DNA from: Eucommia ulmoides
Lineage: Eukaryota > Streptophyta > Magnoliopsida > Garryales > Eucommiaceae
Length of the DNA stretch: 64,000 nucleotides
Direction: 5' to 3'
Assembly: GCA_016647705.1 (NCBI GenBank)
Contig: JAENRU010000279.1
Coordinates: 930,001 to 994,000, forward strand
Shown here: in pieces, positions 60,725-64,000 of the stretch
How positions within the stretch are numbered: the stretch's first letter is position 1
Layout: the number at the start of each line of letters is the position of its first letter
The notes under the pieces: generated by a model
What the model saw: only the letters and a program-made list of their open reading frames with translations
What the model was told of the DNA's origin: nothing
Databases searched by the model: none
Translations under genes and position numbers: made by a program

Positions 60725-61045
60725 AATGGTATGACCAATTTGTTGATCTCAACAAGTTTTTAATTGACTTTGGAGGAGACTTGGGAGTACATTGAAAGTT
60801 CTGCATTATTAGGTACTTCTTTCATTTTCAGAGTACAAATCACACATTAAATAAACATTGTCTCTTCTGTTTACTGACTTTTAAGCAGAGAGACTTGATA
60901 TCAATTTTAATTGGCTACAAATTAATAAGGTGGTTGGAATCTTGGATATTACGTCTGAAAGCTACTGGATGGAAATAGGAAGAGTCTAAGGGTATCTACA
61001 TTACTCTTTGTGGTAGTAAAAGAGTAGTCTAAGAGAATTTTCTAT
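60725..61045. repeat. module R, copy 8
   Basis: 'gaccaatttgttgatctcaa' to 'ctatcaaatcaatacgg', directly followed by the MULE, as in the copy at 49850-50245. Confidence 0.75.
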
Positions 61046-62056
61046 CAAATCAATACGGGGATTAATAACACTTTACTCCCTTGTGGTTTGGTCGATTTAC
61101 ATTGATCTCCATATGGTTCTATTTTTGGAAGTTAATCCCCCGTGGTCTTGAACTAAAGTGCAACGTTAAAATTAGGAGTAATTGCGTCAGTTCATTTTGA
61201 AATTAAGGATAATTTCGTCATTTTGTTCTAATTAATTAAATGTGATCTATTTGCGAATTTTATGAAACTTAATGGGTCAAGGTGTATTTTAGTATCTCTT
61301 CTCTCTCTCTTCTGGGTACCAAGTACCACCCCCACAGTGGCCACCATCATTCGCGCCGGCCATGCCCAACCCAACCATACACACATGTAGGCCAACATCC
61401 TCCTCCTCCTCCTCGGCTTCGATGAACCAAACGAAATCATGCCCTGGTGATTGGAACTCCTCCACATGGAAGGGGATGGTGATCTGATTGAAATGAGAGC
61501 GGAAGTAGATACGACTTCTACCGACGCAACGAGAGCGCAGGAGCCCTTCATCTCTCCACCGCCGCGAAAAGATCAAGAAATCCTCCGGAAGCAAAGTCTC
61601 GATTGGACGAATTTCGACGAAATGTGCCGGATCTCAATTGTTGTTGTCTTCCTCCTCACCCCCCAAACTTGATAAAAAATCAACCCACAAAATTTTACTT
61701 AGTATTTTTCAGTTTTATTTCAAGAGAGAGAGAGAGAGAGAGAGAGAGTTAGTTAAGAACCAGGATGAGATGGGCAAGGGAGTGGCAGACCTTGCAAATC
61801 CGGTCGCCCAAGGTTCGCTGGAGATGGATATAGGGTGAGTGTGAGTCGCCGGAGATGGGGGTGGGGGTGGGAGATGAAAGAAGATGAAGTAAATAAATGC
61901 ACAATAACCCTTTAAGTTTATAAATATCTACAAACAGTCCCCATGAAAATATTTTAAGGTATAAATGTCATTTCACACTATTTAACGGATTCAGTTGACT
62001 TTCGTCCATCGACCGTTAGAGTTAACGGAAAAAGTAACTGTTGCACTTTAGTCCAA
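61046..62056. mobile_element. Pack-MULE-like element with captured gene fragment, copy 2
   Basis: Matches 50246-51250 throughout. The left inverted repeat is present; the right one is lost after 'gttgcactttagtcca', where AT-rich DNA begins. It contains a (GA)n expansion at 61721-61748. It was copied together with its surroundings, since module R, K9 and module P lie in the same order as in the 48-51 kb block. Confidence 0.75.
61289..61594 (-). pseudogene. captured gene fragment inside Pack-MULE copy 2
   Basis: Minus strand: 'LPEDFLIFSRRWRDEGLL', 'RSRCVGRSRIYFRSHFNQIT', 'IPFHVEEFQSPGHDFVWFIE', then a run of Glu and 'GGGTWYPEEREKRY'. The frame stays open upstream ('DPAHFVEIRPIET') but without an early Met. 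Parent gene not recognised. Confidence 0.5.
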
Positions 62057-63290
62057 AAAAAACCCAAAATATAATTATATACACATTTTCAAACTCACAA
62101 ATGAAAATATAATATTAACCTTTATATACCCCTAAAATAATAATTATCACTTCATACACCCACAAACGAAAGATACAATTATTTAAACCTTTATACAACA
62201 ACAAACAAAAATGTAATGATATATGAAAAAATATATTTTTTCTCTCCTTTTGAATAAACAAATATTCAATTGTACCCTTAAGTTTTCACAATATACAAAA
62301 TAATCCCTCAAACAATATAACTTATTTTAAGTAACACTGTAAACCCTATTTTTATGATATCCTTTCCCATGCCAAGAAAAAAAAAACAAAAAAACATCAT
62401 TATCTTATTAATACTCGTACATCCAAAACTACTTGGTTTGCAACAGAATATTGGCAAATCAAAATTATACTCATACAACACCAAGACGAAACACATAATA
62501 AACTATTAAGAGAAGTAATGCATACTAATCATAGAAACACATACATCTATTTCCTTCAATTTTTAGGAAAGAGAGAATGATTAAAAATAGCAAAAAAATA
62601 AATAGAGAAATTAAGAATAATCAAGAAAAACAGTTTTATGGGCTCTCATTCATTCTCAAGTTTAGACTTCCAATTTTAGGTTTTATATATAGATGTCATT
62701 TTTAGCTTATGTATATGAAATATTGCATAAAAATAAAATCTAATTTTTTTTTTTCATTATTTTTATAAACATTTATATGAGAAATAAAAAATATAAAAAG
62801 CTCAAAACATATATATATTTTTTTTTTTTTTTTTTACGTTAAAAAATCTAGTACGATTTTTTATTATTTATTTTAAAAAAATATTTTTTATTTAAAAGGG
62901 AAATCTCATTATTTCAAATATAAAAAAAAAGTATTTTAAGTTCATAGAACCCACTATATTAATTATAAATAACAATGAAATTTACTCAAATCTCTATATT
63001 TAAAAATAGGGGCATGCACCAACAACTCCCAAAATGCGGGAGAAACTACCGATCAAGCCCATCCACTTCTTTTATTGGCATCGGCATGTCCTTTTGTTTT
63101 TTTCTGACCAAAATACATGTCGTATGTGACTTCCAATGCTAACATCAAAACACATGAATTTTTTCATAATTCCTGATGTTGTAAAATTAATATTTTTACA
63201 CTGTATTAATCAGTAAAATGTCCTTTTTTTTACGATATGCTAATCATATTTTTTGGATGTATGAATCATATTATGCATGGATATTACATT
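62057..63290. other. AT-rich stretch, no gene seen
   Basis: Very AT-rich with poly-A and poly-T runs (62817-62836 for example). No shared module, terminal repeat or coding segment found. Confidence 0.55.
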
Positions 63291-63414
63291 TAACATCCAA
63301 AGGAAATGTTGAATGTAATATTCAAAGGAACAATCAGTTGTATTTTTTTATCTAATATTGCGATACATCTAATTATCCCTCTTGTGCCGTCTCTTTCAAT
63401 GTATGCATTGAATG

Positions 63415-63665
63415 TAACATTGTCTAATATTACCAAAGTTCAAAAAAATATTTTCAATGAATGTTACATGTAACATCTATAATCAGTAATTATTTTAAAA
63501 CATATTTTCAATGGTGTTACATGTAACATCTATAATCAATAATTATTTTAAAACATATTTTCAATGGATGTTACATGTAACATCTATATCAATAATTATT
63601 TTCAGTTGATATTACATGCAAAACATATTTTTATATGGATGTTACATGTAACATTAATATCACTA
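63415..63665. repeat. tandem array around the palindrome TGTTACATGTAACA
   Basis: Units of about 55-65 bases: 'catattttcaatgga', 'tgttacatgtaacatctat', 'atcaataattattttaaaa'. Four clear copies carry the palindrome (near 63460, 63516, 63570 and 63641). Further degenerate halves ('ttacatttaacatcc', 'ttgaatgtaacattg') lie at 63285-63420 and 63715-63740. Confidence 0.9.
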
Positions 63666-64000
63666 ACACAGACCCAGATTAATACAAACACACATTTCTC
63701 TCATTAATTTCAAAGGGATATTATGAGTAACATTAACTCTCACTATAAATGCTATCTCCTCTCTGCATCTAAGTAAATAAAACTGCAAATTGCAGGGTGC
63801 AAAGTGAAATTTTGTTAAGATATTTTGAAGTGAGCCATTACATACAAGCTTGAAAAATGTGCACCTCCATTCCTCCTCCGATCTCTTTCTAGATTCGTGC
63901 ACTTCATCATTTCAGATGAAAACTTCTTGATAATTCAAGTCATGGTCAAGTTTGTTTCTACATGAATTGAAGATGGAAAAATACTCTTGCTCTTCATCCC
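63666..64000. other. right end, no supported gene
   Basis: Slightly less AT-rich. A 79-codon minus-strand frame (63663-63902) has no recognisable feature and overlaps the palindrome repeats. An exon may begin beyond the window, but nothing here decides it. Confidence 0.4.

Overview
The window looks like gene-poor, AT-rich nuclear DNA of a flowering plant, most likely a eudicot. The evidence is Ty3/gypsy elements of plant lineages, TRIMs, Mutator-like elements carrying foreign sequence, receptor kinases of the plant LRK10L/PR5K class and an exon of a plant YSL metal transporter. I cannot name the species. I see no gene that looks whole, and no rRNA, tRNA or CRISPR.

The host layer is a decayed, repeatedly duplicated receptor-like kinase cluster. 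At least ten kinase pieces lie at about 10.0-10.7 (-), 10.9-12.0 (+), 14.1-14.8 (+), 17.2 (-), 30.3 (+), 39.0-39.9 (-), 49.3-49.8 (-), 53.0-53.9 (-) with a (+) scrap at 53.9-54.1, 56.4 (-), 58.6 (-) and 60.2-60.6 kb (-). Two subtypes are mixed. One is LRK10L-2/PR5K-like, with C-tails of the 'PQNPFGSM' kind. The other is Lr10/LRK10L-1-like, with 'PFLxPQDMxxEEQR' tails. Between them recur non-coding modules, here called P (3' flank with a 72-bp exon-like segment and TRIMs), R (about 0.4-1.2 kb, unexplained) and S (about 1-1.5 kb, with an exon-like segment of unknown identity). A tandem block pair A (14.6-17.4 kb) and B (30.3-36.6 kb) shares an old solo LTR at the same site. A second pair (48.1-51.3 and 59.0-62.1 kb) shares a kinase C-lobe and a gene-fragment-bearing MULE.

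Mobile layer, left to right: an Athila/Tat-like tail (1-540); a Tekay/Del-like element on + (2954-9011); a TRIM (9.5-9.8); a solo LTR (15788-17037); a Tekay/Del-like element on - (17442-23781) abutted by a young non-autonomous Athila-like element on - (23782-30280); solo LTRs at 30537-31995, 32727-35119 and 35256-36520; a MITE and LTR remnant (40.0-41.0); a gene-fragment MULE (42329-43531) sitting between two arms of an inverted repeat; TRIM arrays at 48.5 and 59.4 kb; gene-fragment MULEs at 50.2 and 61.0 kb; and a Reina-like chromovirus remnant (57.3-58.0). These are treated as fossils.

The most interesting signals are hairpin arrays built on a CGCCTARGCGG stem in an Athila-like element, with the same motif in an unrelated Tekay-like LTR; three short open reading frames for the kinase C-lobe that survive in duplicates; a conserved captured reading frame in two MULE copies; a large inverted repeat with a MULE in the loop; an isolated YSL transporter exon; and a palindrome-rich tandem array near the right end. 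All calls come from reading the sequence; no database search was possible.
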